From the NCBI GenBank assembly GCA_009779925.1, contig WRAZ01000007.1, positions 1-64,000 of the forward strand: 64,000 nucleotides of DNA. Direction: 5' to 3'. The notes under the pieces were generated by a model. It saw only the letters and a list, made by a program, of their open reading frames with translations. It did not search any database and was not told the DNA's origin. The translations under genes and the position numbers were made by a program. Origin of the DNA: Chitinivibrionia bacterium. GTDB taxonomy: Bacteria > Fibrobacterota > Chitinivibrionia > Chitinivibrionales > Chitinivibrionaceae. Of the stretch, positions 15,843 to 25,182 are shown piece after piece (within the stretch, counting starts at the first letter, position 1; the number at the start of each line of letters is the position of its first letter).

Positions 15843-16780
15843 CTAAACTTTTTTTGCTCTTATAACTCCACGTCTTATATATGGATTAGCAGTCTCTTTC
15901 TCTACATTTTGCCACCAAACAATCATATATCCTTTGGAGTATTCCGTTGTAAATTCTAATTTTTCCAAACGTTCTTTTAATTCTTCCGCAGCATTTTTCA
16001 GATGATATGTTGCCAAAAGCAATTTTATATCTTTTTGACTTGCGAGTATTTTTTGACCGCCGTTTACCAATTTCACTTCTGCGCCTTCGATATCCGCCTT
16101 TACAAAATTTATAATTTTATTTTCAAAAAAACAATCCAGAGTTATATTTGTGTTATCGTTTACATCCGATATGTATTTATTAACTATCACAACTTTTTCT
16201 TTCCAAGGTTCAAATGTTTTTTGCAATGCCTTTATCCAAGCGGGATTAGACTCAAACAGGTAAATTTTTTTCGCTATTTCTACATATTTTAGCGCCCAAA
16301 TCCCTTCTGCTGCGCCAATGTCGGCAATAACATCGCCATTTTTTACAATAAAATCCTTTGTTCATATCTATGTGGTGAATCTTGGTCCTGTTCCATACGT
16401 AATTCATCATAATATCTACGAATACTTGCAGTGCTCCATCCCTTTGGAAAAAACATTTTTTTATTTTCATAAAATACATAATTCATTTTACACGCCTTGT
16501 CGTAATCTATACGATATTTTTTTGTAAAATTACCGGGAAACATTGTAATTGGATTATCATCATTTTTGAAATATTCTATTATATTTCGTAATTCGGGCTC
16601 TTGCTCATCAATATTTAAGCCAAGAAAATAACGTTTGGCTGATTTTGCACCTTCGCTTTCACTACCATCCCCTGCAAATCCCGCTCCTTGCCATTTATAT
16701 TTTCTATCTGCTATTCCCGATGGCGTCCAAAATTCAACTATTTTTCTTATAGCACCTATAAGTTGCCTTAATATTCTCAT
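15843..16780 (-). pseudogene. FkbM-family methyltransferase broken by a frameshift
   Basis: Two frames join into one FkbM-type methyltransferase. The N-terminal part runs from the ATG at 16780 (MRILRQLIGAIRK, with an AAGGTGAT site) to about 16359. The C-terminal part then continues in the next frame: DFIVKNGDVIADIGAAEGIWALKYVEIAKKIYLFE (SAM motif I), then TFEPWKEKVVIV, FVKADIEGAE (the family's conserved motif) and LATYHLK. The join is at the run CAAAGG near 16357; one missing A would explain it. It is convergent with the fucosyltransferase-like gene. It could be a true pseudogene, an assembly error at a homopolymer, or slippage. Confidence 0.75.
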
Positions 16781-16916
16781 CAATATCACCTTCTTGTTTA
16801 ATTTAATACTAAAATAATAAATTGTACGCATTATATACAAAAAATTTGCATTCTCACTTATAAAAAAACTATTTTTATGATTAAAAAATAAAGTCATTTA
16901 AGGAAACAATCTATCT

Positions 16917-17897
16917 ATGAGTAAAATATCTGTCGCTATGACGACATATAACGGCGAAAAGTTTTTGCAAAAACAACTTGACAGCATAACTAAACAATCG
17001 CGGCAAGTTGATGAACTTATAGTTTGTGATGACGGTTCTAACGACAATACCGTAAATATCCTTAATGGATTTTACAATACTGCGCCGTTTCCCGTAAAAG
17101 TTATTATTAATGAAAAAAATTTAGGTAGTACAAAAAATTTTGAAAAATGCATGGCTCTCTGCGAAGGCGATATTATAATTTTATGCGACCAAGACGATGT
17201 TTGGCTAACGGATAAAGTTAAAATACTGGAAGAAATGTTTTTAAGTAATCCGAATTGCGAAATGGCTTTTACAAACGCTATGACAATAGACGAAACAGGA
17301 AAGCCGTTGAACGAATTGTTGTGGTCTTGCTTCCGTTTCAATGAAAAAAAACAAAAATTGCTGAAAAATGGAAAAGGATTAAGATGCTTTGCCGGAGAAA
17401 ATGTTGTTACAGGCGCCGCATCGGCAGTGAAAAAGTCTTTTTTCGAAAAAACGCGACCTTTTCCTGTCGATTTAGTGCACGACCATTGGTTAGCTACAAT
17501 AGCAGTGTTAAACAAAAGTTTGTTTTTCAGTAATGTAATTACAATAAACTATCGCATACATCCATCACAACAATTAGGATTAGAAATTGACACTAATAAC
17601 AAAAAACTTATAAAAAAAATTAACATTAATAATTTATGCGACCATAATATAGTAATAAACAAGGCAGAAATCACAATTAAAGAGCTCAATAAAAGATTTC
17701 ACCTAACAGACGAGCAACGCAAAATTTTTATTGATAAAATTAAATTTTATTCATTCCGCGAAAATCTTATACCTAACAGGTTAATACGTAGTTCAAAGAT
17801 TTTTTCTAATATGCTTTGCGGAAATTATCATAAATTTACAAACGGCTTTTTAAGCGTAGCCAAAGATTTGTTAAGAAATGCGGGAGGTATTCGTTGA
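16917..17897 (+). CDS. GT2-family glycosyltransferase
   Basis: 326 residues. The start is SVAMTTYNGEKFLQKQLDSI, then DELIVCDDGSNDNT (donor Asp), ILCDQDDVW (DXD-like metal site) and VHDHWLATIAV. This is a typical rhamnosyl- or hexosyltransferase fold of GT2. The ATG at 16917 begins a rightward run after the FkbM remnant. Its stop codon overlaps the TTG start of the next, truncated GT2 by TTGA. Confidence 0.9.
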   Translation: MSKISVAMTTYNGEKFLQKQLDSITKQSRQVDELIVCDDGSNDNTVNILNGFYNTAPFPVKVIINEKNLGSTKNFEKCMALCEGDIIILCDQDDVWLTDKVKILEEMFLSNPNCEMAFTNAMTIDETGKPLNELLWSCFRFNEKKQKLLKNGKGLRCFAGENVVTGAASAVKKSFFEKTRPFPVDLVHDHWLATIAVLNKSLFFSNVITINYRIHPSQQLGLEIDTNNKKLIKKININNLCDHNIVINKAEITIKELNKRFHLTDEQRKIFIDKIKFYSFRENLIPNRLIRSSKIFSNMLCGNYHKFTNGFLSVAKDLLRNAGGIR

Positions 17898-18073
17898 TAG
17901 TAAATAATAATAATCTTGTATCAGTTCTTATTGTAAACCGGAGCAGTGCAGAAGTTTTGCCGGAATGCTTAAAAAGCGTACTTGAACTTAATTGTAAAAA
18001 TATTGCGCGTTTTAAAATAAAAAAAAATGAATTTTATCGTTTAAAAAAACACAAAAAAACAAGTATTATATAA
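17894..18073 (+). pseudogene. Stub of a second GT2 glycosyltransferase
   Basis: A 59-codon frame starting with a TTG that overlaps the previous stop. Its first ~35 residues, NNNNLVSVLIVNRSSAEVLPECLKSVLEL, are the N-terminus of a GT2 enzyme. The rest (RFKIKKNEFYRLKKHKKTS) is basic and could be a C-terminal tail. The whole catalytic middle is missing. It is too short to be active and is probably the residue of a deletion. Confidence 0.65.
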
Positions 18074-18084
18074 GGTTAAATAAT

Positions 18085-19623
18085 TTGTTTTCAAATTCGA
18101 TAAATAACAAAAAAATATTGAAAAATACTCTTGCTTTGTATTTTCGTCAAATAATAACGATGTTTGTCGCATTGTTCACCTCAAGAATCGTCTTACAAAC
18201 GCTCGGAGTTACCGATTTCGGAATAAATAATGTTGTAGCCGGAGTCGTGGCAACTTTCGGATTTATGAGCGGTACGCTAATGAACATAACGCAAAGATTT
18301 ATTTCGGTAGAATTAGGAAAAAGCGGAGAGCTGAGCGTGTTGAAAAAAATATTTTCTACAAGTATGATTTTACACATAGGAGCCGCCGTTATAGTCCTTA
18401 TTCTTGCACAAACTGCGGGGGTATGGTTTTTGAATAACATGCTTGTAATCCCCGAAGAAAGGATGCTTGCTGCTAACTGGGTTTATCAATTTGCCGTTCT
18501 GAGTTTTGTGATGTCGTTGCTGAATGCCCCGCTTATGGCTCTTATAGTTTCTCACGAAGATATGCACATATACGGATATATGGGAATTTTTGATGTGGCG
18601 GCACGACTTCTTACGGTTTATTTGTTGGTGATTATAAATGCGGATAAACTTATACTTTTTGCACTGTTCGGTTTTGCGGTTACTTGTTCGGTATGGCTTT
18701 TTTATTTTATTTACTGTCGAAAAAACTACCAAGAAGCAAGATTTTCGTTTGTTTATGACAAGTCGCTGATAAAAGATTTAGGAAAATTCGGCGGATACGT
18801 ATTCGGAGGAAATATTTCTGCTATATTAGTAATTGAAGGGGTAAATATTATGATGAATATCTTTTTTGGTCCGGCAATAAATGCTGCAAGAGGATTAGCC
18901 AATTCTATTAGTGTCGCTTTATTGTCATTCGGAAACAATTTCAGGCAAACCTTAACTCCGCAAATAACAATGTCGTATGCCGCAAACAATACGGAAGCGA
19001 CTTGGACATTGGTTGAGCGCGGAACTCGAATGTATTATTTCCTGCTTTTTGTCTTTTCTCTTCCGGTTTTAGCGGAAACGGAATTTATACTAAAACTCTG
19101 GCTCGGAAACGTTCCCGAACATACGGCAATATTTACCAAACTCATGATTATTCACGTCTTGGTATTGAGCATATCTTCGACCTGTTGGTCGGTAGTTCAT
19201 GCTTCCGGAAAAGTTAAGTTAATATATTGTTTGAGCTATATATTCAACGGACTTATTCTGATGCTTTCCTATTTGGCTTGCGTAATAGGTTATCCGCCGC
19301 ATTACGTTTTAGGCGTTAATCTTGCAGTGATATTAATATTATATCAGCCGGTATTTTTGTTCGCGTCAAAAAAACTATACGGGTTTCCGATAAAATCTTT
19401 TGCCAAAAGAGCACTTGTTCCTATCTTGAGGGTTTCCGTAGTAGCGTTTTTACCTTTTTATTTTACCGACAAACTGTTTGCGGAGTCGACTCTCCGCTCA
19501 TTTATCACAATAGCGGCAAGCATGTTATGGACTGTTATTCTTGTCGTATTCATAGGATTAACAAAAAATGAGCGAGTTAAAATTTTTGCTTTTTTGAAAC
19601 GAAAGTTTTTAATTTTGTTTTAG
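18085..19623 (+). CDS. Wzx-like polysaccharide flippase
   Basis: 512 residues with about 12-14 predicted membrane segments. FRQIITMFVALFTSRIVLQTLGVTDFGINNVVAGVVATFG is the N-terminal pattern of the MATE/Wzx-related lipopolysaccharide exporter family. It should flip the lipid-linked O-unit built by the surrounding transferases across the inner membrane. The start is a TTG at 18085 behind a weak AAGG; an internal ATG would lose the first helix. It pairs functionally with the Wzy-like gene at 22672. Confidence 0.85.
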   Translation: MFSNSINNKKILKNTLALYFRQIITMFVALFTSRIVLQTLGVTDFGINNVVAGVVATFGFMSGTLMNITQRFISVELGKSGELSVLKKIFSTSMILHIGAAVIVLILAQTAGVWFLNNMLVIPEERMLAANWVYQFAVLSFVMSLLNAPLMALIVSHEDMHIYGYMGIFDVAARLLTVYLLVIINADKLILFALFGFAVTCSVWLFYFIYCRKNYQEARFSFVYDKSLIKDLGKFGGYVFGGNISAILVIEGVNIMMNIFFGPAINAARGLANSISVALLSFGNNFRQTLTPQITMSYAANNTEATWTLVERGTRMYYFLLFVFSLPVLAETEFILKLWLGNVPEHTAIFTKLMIIHVLVLSISSTCWSVVHASGKVKLIYCLSYIFNGLILMLSYLACVIGYPPHYVLGVNLAVILILYQPVFLFASKKLYGFPIKSFAKRALVPILRVSVVAFLPFYFTDKLFAESTLRSFITIAASMLWTVILVVFIGLTKNERVKIFAFLKRKFLILF

Positions 19624-19628
19624 CTATA

Positions 19629-19645
19629 CGGCAAATAGTATTTTA
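19629..19645 (+). promoter_or_regulatory. Promoter-like motif before the methyltransferase
   Basis: CGGCAAATAGTATTTTA, an exact motif match, about 35 nt before the ATG at 19679. It splits the glycan cluster into separate transcription units. Confidence 0.6.
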
Positions 19646-19678
19646 TGGGAAGTTATTTGGAATTTAAGGAGAAATTAT

Positions 19679-20473
19679 ATGTCTGCCGTAAGAAGAATTT
19701 TAGGGGGCTTTAAGATAAAAATATTCAAGATGCTCAATTGGGTATTTAAATTGTTCACGCCGTACGGGATTTACTGCCTTTATGCAAAAAAAATAACGTT
19801 GGAACGCTTAGTGATTGCAAACCAAGAACATAAAAACGGAAACGAGTTAAATTTCAAAGAAAATTTTGCCAATATATACGAGGAAAACTTTTGGGGTTCA
19901 AACGAGTCACGTTCGGGTCCCGGCTCAGAATTGGTTGCAACTAAAAATATACGTAAAAAACTCCCACTATTATGGAAAAAATATGGAATAAAATCTTTTT
20001 TAGATGTTCCATGCGGCGATTTTAATTGGATGAAAACCATAAACAAAGACGGAATAACTTACATCGGCGGCGACATCGTCGAAAAAATAGTTGAAAACAA
20101 CAACGAATTATATGGCAATGAAAGCATTTCGTTTAAAGTTTTAGACATAACAGAAGACGATTTGCCCAAAGTAGATATGATACTTTGCCGAGATTGCTTG
20201 TGCCATTTGTCGAATGAGAACGTGCTTAAAGCACTACGTAATTTCAAAAAAAGCGGCGCAAAATATTTATTGGCGACATCTTATCCACTAACTTCCCAAA
20301 ACTGGGACATTAATAACGGTGATTTCAGACCGATTAACCTCCTAATAGAGCCGTTTAATTTACCCCACCCAATAAGTAAAATACATAATGGATTTATTGG
20401 CATTCCATCGAATTACGAAACAGATAAAACCGAATATTTGTTTGATTTGAAAGATATAGGCGGAATTCTTTGA
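19679..20473 (+). CDS. SAM-dependent methyltransferase of the glycan cluster
   Basis: 264 residues. The SAM motif I region is SFLDVPCGDFNWMKTI (about 104-119), followed by YIGGDIVEKIVE, FKVLDITEDDLP and the post-motif LCRDCLCHLSNENVLKAL. It is a class I methyltransferase, probably modifying a sugar or the glycan terminus, though the target is unknown. An AAGGAGAA site precedes the ATG. It is followed after 1 nt by a GT32 gene on the same strand. Confidence 0.8.
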   Translation: MSAVRRILGGFKIKIFKMLNWVFKLFTPYGIYCLYAKKITLERLVIANQEHKNGNELNFKENFANIYEENFWGSNESRSGPGSELVATKNIRKKLPLLWKKYGIKSFLDVPCGDFNWMKTINKDGITYIGGDIVEKIVENNNELYGNESISFKVLDITEDDLPKVDMILCRDCLCHLSNENVLKALRNFKKSGAKYLLATSYPLTSQNWDINNGDFRPINLLIEPFNLPHPISKIHNGFIGIPSNYETDKTEYLFDLKDIGGIL

Positions 20474-20474
20474 A

Positions 20475-21290
20475 ATGTCAATACCCAAAATAATTCATTA
20501 CTGTTGGTTTGGTGGCAATCCGTTGCCTAATTACGCCGTAAAATACATTGAAACTTGGAAAAAATATTTTCCCGACTATAAAATAATAGAGTGGAATGAA
20601 AACAATTACGACGTTCATAAGATACCCTATACCTCAGAGGCATATAATGCCAAAAAATACGCATTTGTAAGCGATTATGCGAGATTTGATGTATTATACG
20701 AATTCGGCGGAATTTATTTTGATGTAGATGTAGAAGTGATTAAACCGTTTGGTGAAATATTAAATGATACTGGATTTATGGGAACAGAATCACGCGGCAT
20801 CATTGCTGCAGGGCTTGGGATGGGATGCAATGCAGGACTTGAAGTTGTGAATGAAATTTTAGAACACTACAGAAATGACCATTTTTTATCCGATAGCGGA
20901 ATAAATCTTAAAACCGTTGTTCTTCGCATTACTGAGATATTGACCGAAAAAGGGTTTGATACAAAGAAAAAAGGCTTACAAAAAATCGCAGGTTTTACAA
21001 TTTATCCACCTCAATATTTTGCCCCACAAAATCCGCAAACATTAGTCACCAAAATAGTTCCAAAAACAGTGTCTATGCATCATTATTGGCTTGGAGATGA
21101 AAAAAATTCAGTTTCGTGGATAACAGATGCACACAAAAGGGAGTTGCTTTTTCGGAATAAATTTTTTGGTTTTTGGGGTGATAATGTTTTTTCATCATTA
21201 CTTTTTAGGGTAATTATAAAATTCCGACTTAAAGAGTTTGTCGCAAAAATACTAATTGACTGCGATAAAAAAGACGTGGAAATACGATGA
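20475..21290 (+). CDS. GT32-family glycosyltransferase (copy 4)
   Basis: 271 residues. IPKIIHYCWFGGNPLPNYAVKYIETWKKYFPDYKIIEWNE and the DVDVEV metal site mark the same family as the three genes at 12281-14727, but this copy is more distant (YCWFGG rather than YCWLSG). C-terminal MHHYWLGDEKNSVSW is the conserved end block. Its 3' end overlaps the wecB remnant by 4 nt. Confidence 0.9.
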   Translation: MSIPKIIHYCWFGGNPLPNYAVKYIETWKKYFPDYKIIEWNENNYDVHKIPYTSEAYNAKKYAFVSDYARFDVLYEFGGIYFDVDVEVIKPFGEILNDTGFMGTESRGIIAAGLGMGCNAGLEVVNEILEHYRNDHFLSDSGINLKTVVLRITEILTEKGFDTKKKGLQKIAGFTIYPPQYFAPQNPQTLVTKIVPKTVSMHHYWLGDEKNSVSWITDAHKRELLFRNKFFGFWGDNVFSSLLFRVIIKFRLKEFVAKILIDCDKKDVEIR

Positions 21291-21499
21291 AAAAGATTTT
21301 GTCTATTTACGGCACGCGCCCTGAAAAAAGCAATTTAAATGGCAAACGCGATAAGCCATACGGAGACAGAACTACAAACGAGCAAATTGTGAAGATAACA
21401 AAAAATATCGAAGTCAATATTAGGTGGTTTTCCAAATCTCAAAATGTTTCTGCAAAATTGGTTCGGGAAAATATTTTTCAACGTATTGCCGAACATTAA
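21287..21499 (+). pseudogene. Internally deleted wecB (UDP-GlcNAc 2-epimerase) remnant
   Basis: The first 13 residues, MKKILSIYGTRPE, match the N-terminus of non-hydrolysing UDP-GlcNAc 2-epimerases. After that the frame jumps to DKPYGDRTTNEQIVKIT, which matches the conserved NPYGDG...I C-terminus of the same family. The roughly 330 intervening residues, including the active site, are gone, and the two ends are joined in frame. Beyond about 21420 the frame runs antisense through the neighbouring GT4 gene and is probably meaningless. The start overlaps the stop of the GT32 gene (ATGA), as an intact operon member would. Confidence 0.65.
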
Positions 21500-22691
21500 G
21501 TTTTTCTTTTTCAGACAATATAAGATTTATTCCGTGCGCTAAATCGTCGCAGTCTTTGTATTTTGCCAAATACCCTGTTTTCCCATTTACTATATTGGGT
21601 ATTCCGCCAACATCAAAAGCAACTACGGGAGCATTGCACGCCAAACTTTCAATTATTGTTTGCGGAAAATTTTCAGCCAATGACGAAACCACAAACACAT
21701 CCATAGCATTATACGCCATTGCCGCAGAATATTCGTCTTGCAGAAAACCCAGAAAATGCGTTTTGAACGGCAAAGAATCAGCTATCTCCTTTTGGTAATT
21801 ACATCCAAAAATTAAAATCTCAATATCTTGAGGCGAATTGCTTTTTTTTGCTAAAATGTTAAGCGCGTTTTTCATATATTCCCAGCCCTTATAGGGATTT
21901 GTGGTCGCACTTGCCGCCCCAAAACCAATGATTTTTTTTGCACTGTCAATCGAAAATAATGAACGGGCAACTGTTTTATCAATTATCTTGAAATTTCGAG
22001 GATTTACCATATTGGGAATATGGTGAACTGCTTTATTTTTGACGATAGCGGATTTTTTTGCGACGCCCAGCATCCAAGAACTTGGAGCGATAAATGCCAA
22101 ATTATTCACCCTGCCGATAATTTTGTACTTTTGCCTATACTCATTTTGGGCACAGTCAAAAAGCGAAAAACCGCCCCAATACGGACAATTTCGGCATTCA
22201 CTTGTATATTTTTCGCATTCAAACGGATGTGCGCACCCTCCTGTGAAAGAAAAGCAATCGTGTAAAAACCAATAAGTTTTTTTATTTAAAGCCAATATTT
22301 TTCTCAGAGATTTATAATTTATGCATTCATCCAAAACACCGTGAAAATAAATCACATCACATTTTTTCAAATCATCGTGTTTTAGTATATCATCGTATCC
22401 GCAACAAAAATAGAAACAACCTCTTTGATTATTAAGTTTTCCTGAAACAAGATATATTGCACGTTCAAATATTCTTTTTATGATTGCCCTGAAATATTTA
22501 ACAAATCGGTTTTTTGTGATTTGTATAATATCGTTTCTATCTGCGATTAATTTATCATAAACCAAATATTTTGAATCAATTCCGGCACTTAACATTGCCG
22601 AATGCAAGCGTAATCCCGCCAAAGAACTACCACCACAATTATCTGATATACTGATGTGGATTACTTGGCAGTTATCTTTCGCCAAACACAT
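21420..22691 (-). CDS. GT4-family glycosyltransferase
   Basis: 423 residues. VIHISISDNCGGSSLAGLRLHSAML is the N-terminal acceptor loop, and the FLHDCFSFTGGCAHPFECEKYTSECRNCPYWG segment is a Cys-rich pattern seen in a GT4 subgroup of surface-glycan loci. FSLAENFPQTIIESLACNAPVVAFDVGG-like text (SLAENFPQTIIESLAC) is the C-terminal donor motif. The start at 22691 (MCLAKDN) is chosen because AGGAG lies 6 nt upstream and it overlaps the wzy stop. The upstream 12 codons lie in wzy. Confidence 0.87.
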   Translation of the reverse strand: MCLAKDNCQVIHISISDNCGGSSLAGLRLHSAMLSAGIDSKYLVYDKLIADRNDIIQITKNRFVKYFRAIIKRIFERAIYLVSGKLNNQRGCFYFCCGYDDILKHDDLKKCDVIYFHGVLDECINYKSLRKILALNKKTYWFLHDCFSFTGGCAHPFECEKYTSECRNCPYWGGFSLFDCAQNEYRQKYKIIGRVNNLAFIAPSSWMLGVAKKSAIVKNKAVHHIPNMVNPRNFKIIDKTVARSLFSIDSAKKIIGFGAASATTNPYKGWEYMKNALNILAKKSNSPQDIEILIFGCNYQKEIADSLPFKTHFLGFLQDEYSAAMAYNAMDVFVVSSLAENFPQTIIESLACNAPVVAFDVGGIPNIVNGKTGYLAKYKDCDDLAHGINLILSEKEKLNVRQYVEKYFPEPILQKHFEIWKTT

Positions 22692-24153
22692 AATTCTCCT
22701 TTCTTTTACTTTCAAACATTGAAACAAAAATAGCCAATATTGTTATATAATACATCCAATAATGATTCCCTCCATTTACCCAAAAAGATTCCTGCGTGAA
22801 ACCTGAAACTAAAAGCCCTATCGTTACACAAGCAAAAACAAGTGCCGTAAAGTTTTTCTTTTTCAAAAAATAGAAAATTATAATTACAAAATGGGCTAAA
22901 AAAAGAATTGTGCCAATAATTCCGATTTCTATCAACGTGTGTAAAAAGTTATTGTGTGCCGCCGTTGCTTGCCTTCTGCCGTCAAGTTGCATAATAATCA
23001 AATCCAATCCGGCAAAAGTTCCCGGACCTTTACCTGTAATTTTATGAAACAATGAACTATTTTCAAAAACGGTTAACGAACCACGCCATATAAAAAGACG
23101 AGAATAAGAGCTTACATCTAACGACCGCACATTAGCATTGCCACCACTAAACGTTCTGTCTATCGTTTCTTGTACCGGCATAAATCGAAAAACAAAAAAC
23201 GCTATAATTACAGAAGATACAACTATTCCTATTGCCTTCTTGTTAAAACGAAGATTAAAAAAAACCAATGCTGCAACCGCAGCTGTTAAACCCAATAACA
23301 CACTGCGTGCAGATGCCGCAATAATTATATATACCGAATAGACAGCAAGAGTTAACCAAAAAACTTTAGCTCGGAAATCTTTTTTATTTCTTAAACATAC
23401 TATAAGCAACGGAATAAATGTCATTATATACAATCCGATAACCATGTGATTTTCAAACAAAGTTCCGGTCGCACGCATTCGACCATCAGAATTTGTTTGA
23501 AATACAAACAACTGCAAAAACACAAGAAACATTTGAAATAAAACTGAATATATTATGATTTTTTCTACGGAATTGCTTACTTTCATTGAATTGATTACAA
23601 ACAAATAAACCACCGGCAATTGCAAAAAACGATAAATGTGAAAAGCAATTGTATAATTTGTGTTTAAGAGTTCGGGAAAATAGTTTGGCGTAAAGAAAAT
23701 ACCAAACAAAGCGCTGAGTATTGCAAATCCGCAAAGCACTGAAAGTGAAATGAAAATCGGAGAACAAATATCTTCTTTAGTTAATTTGTTTGAAAAAAGC
23801 AAAGACAGAACTAATCCTGGAAACAATAAATCAGCCAACATAATATTGACTAAGTTCGCTGGACTAAAATTTACCATCCCTACAAAAAGTGCCACAAAAT
23901 AAAACATTGCCGTAATTTTGTGGTTAAGAATAAAGCAAATTGCATAAAAGACAAGAGCTATCGGTACAAAAGAAAATACGTAATACATAATTGCAGCATC
24001 AGCTGCTACCCCAAAAAACAAAGTAATTACAACAAAAACAGCAATCAACAAATCAAGTTTTATATTTATCTTCGACAAAACAAGCACAAGTGAATTCACT
24101 CCTTCACTCAAACTATTGCTTATAATTTTATCATTCGGTTTTATTCCGAGCAT
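22672..24153 (-). CDS. O-antigen polymerase/ligase (Wzy/WaaL-like)
   Basis: 493 residues with about 12 membrane segments. The large periplasmic loop ends in RQATAAHNNFLHTLIEIGIIG, the His-containing motif of the O-antigen ligase/polymerase family (PF04932 type). It would either polymerise O-units or ligate the chain to lipid A-core; sequence alone does not separate the two. It is followed by the GT4 gene with a 20-nt overlap. A promoter-like motif lies at 24195-24212. Confidence 0.82.
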   Translation of the reverse strand: MLGIKPNDKIISNSLSEGVNSLVLVLSKINIKLDLLIAVFVVITLFFGVAADAAIMYYVFSFVPIALVFYAICFILNHKITAMFYFVALFVGMVNFSPANLVNIMLADLLFPGLVLSLLFSNKLTKEDICSPIFISLSVLCGFAILSALFGIFFTPNYFPELLNTNYTIAFHIYRFLQLPVVYLFVINSMKVSNSVEKIIIYSVLFQMFLVFLQLFVFQTNSDGRMRATGTLFENHMVIGLYIMTFIPLLIVCLRNKKDFRAKVFWLTLAVYSVYIIIAASARSVLLGLTAAVAALVFFNLRFNKKAIGIVVSSVIIAFFVFRFMPVQETIDRTFSGGNANVRSLDVSSYSRLFIWRGSLTVFENSSLFHKITGKGPGTFAGLDLIIMQLDGRRQATAAHNNFLHTLIEIGIIGTILFLAHFVIIIFYFLKKKNFTALVFACVTIGLLVSGFTQESFWVNGGNHYWMYYITILAIFVSMFESKRKENYVFGER

Positions 24154-24194
24154 TTTTTATCCTTAATTATTTCTCGTAAAACAACTTATTTTTC

Positions 24195-24212
24195 CGTAAA
24201 ATACTAAATTGC
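24195..24212 (-). promoter_or_regulatory. Promoter-like motif of the wzy-GT4 operon
   Basis: Minus strand GCAATTTAGTATTTTACG. The TAGTATTTT core matches, and the head is GCAATT instead of GGCAAA. It is about 45 nt before the ATG. Confidence 0.45.
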
Positions 24213-24282
24213 ACGTATGGATTTGATTTTTCTTGTGCACAAAAACTATTTTCTCTTACAAACAACCGAAAATTAGGAGGTT

Positions 24283-25182
24283 TTGTTGAAAGAAATTATG
24301 CTTGAAGTGAGCAATTTATACAAAAATTACGGAAAAGTCGCCGCGGTAAAAGACTTGAGTTTCTCCGTTAAGAAAGGTGAAGTGTTCGGTTTCTTAGGAC
24401 CAAACGGTGCAGGAAAAACCACCACAATGAAAATAATCACAGGATTTCTGCCGATGTCCGAAGGTAGCGTAAAAGTCGCGGGAATGGACATAACACTAAA
24501 TGATTTACAAGCGCGAAAGAAAATCGGCTACCTGCCCGAAACAACCCCGCTTTACACAGATATGTTCGTTTGCGAATACTTGGAATTTATAGGAAAACTG
24601 CGCGGACTTTCGAGCGAAAAACTGAAAAAACAAGTAAATAAAATGATAGAAGTCTGCGGACTCGAAGAAATGCGAAAAAGACCTATCGGATATTTGTCGA
24701 AAGGTTATCGCCAAAGAACAGGGCTTGCACAGGCAATGATACACGAGCCGGAACTCTTGATTTTAGACGAGCCGATGAGCGGACTTGACCCTAACCAAAT
24801 CATTGAAATTCGCCAACTCATAAAAGAAATCGGCAAAGAAAAAGCAGTGGTTTACTGCTCGCACATTTTGCCCGAAGTTGCCGCGACCTGCAACAGAATT
24901 CTTATAATAAACAACGGCGAAACCGCAGCAGTCGGAACTCCCGACGAAGTTATAGAAAAATCGCGCGAAGAAAATACCTCGTATCAAATTACGCTAAAAA
25001 ATTTCAACGCCGAAATCGAAGCAAAAATACGAGAAATAGTCGAAATAGAAAAAATCAGCGTAAATTATTCGTTAGAGGATGTGTTCGCAAAATTAACTAA
25101 AAAAGACACCGATACCGTAGGGGCGTATTGCATGCGCCCTTCAGCAGAAACAGAAGCGAACAACGCAAAGGAGGCAAAATGA
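24283..25182 (+). CDS. ABC transporter ATP-binding protein, GldA-like
   Basis: About 299 residues. Walker A GPNGAGKTTTMK, the Q-loop in GYLPETTPLY, signature YLSKGYRQRTGLAQAM, Walker B LLILDEP and the H-loop CSHILPEV are all present. The C-terminal extension after residue 215 carries SYQITLKNF and a repeat-encoded end (TVGAYCMRPSAE). With the following two genes it matches the GldA-GldF-GldG arrangement. The start is a TTG at 24283 or 24286 directly behind AGGAGG; the ATG at 24298 is possible but poorly spaced. Confidence 0.87.
   Translation: MLKEIMLEVSNLYKNYGKVAAVKDLSFSVKKGEVFGFLGPNGAGKTTTMKIITGFLPMSEGSVKVAGMDITLNDLQARKKIGYLPETTPLYTDMFVCEYLEFIGKLRGLSSEKLKKQVNKMIEVCGLEEMRKRPIGYLSKGYRQRTGLAQAMIHEPELLILDEPMSGLDPNQIIEIRQLIKEIGKEKAVVYCSHILPEVAATCNRILIINNGETAAVGTPDEVIEKSREENTSYQITLKNFNAEIEAKIREIVEIEKISVNYSLEDVFAKLTKKDTDTVGAYCMRPSAETEANNAKEAK
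25117..25139. repeat. Single GTAGGGGC repeat unit in the GldA-like gene
   Basis: GTAGGGGCGTATTGCATGCG continuing to CCC, a palindromic unit identical in head to the one in the fumarase gene at 43525. It encodes VGAYCMRP near the C-terminus in frame. Confidence 0.8.
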
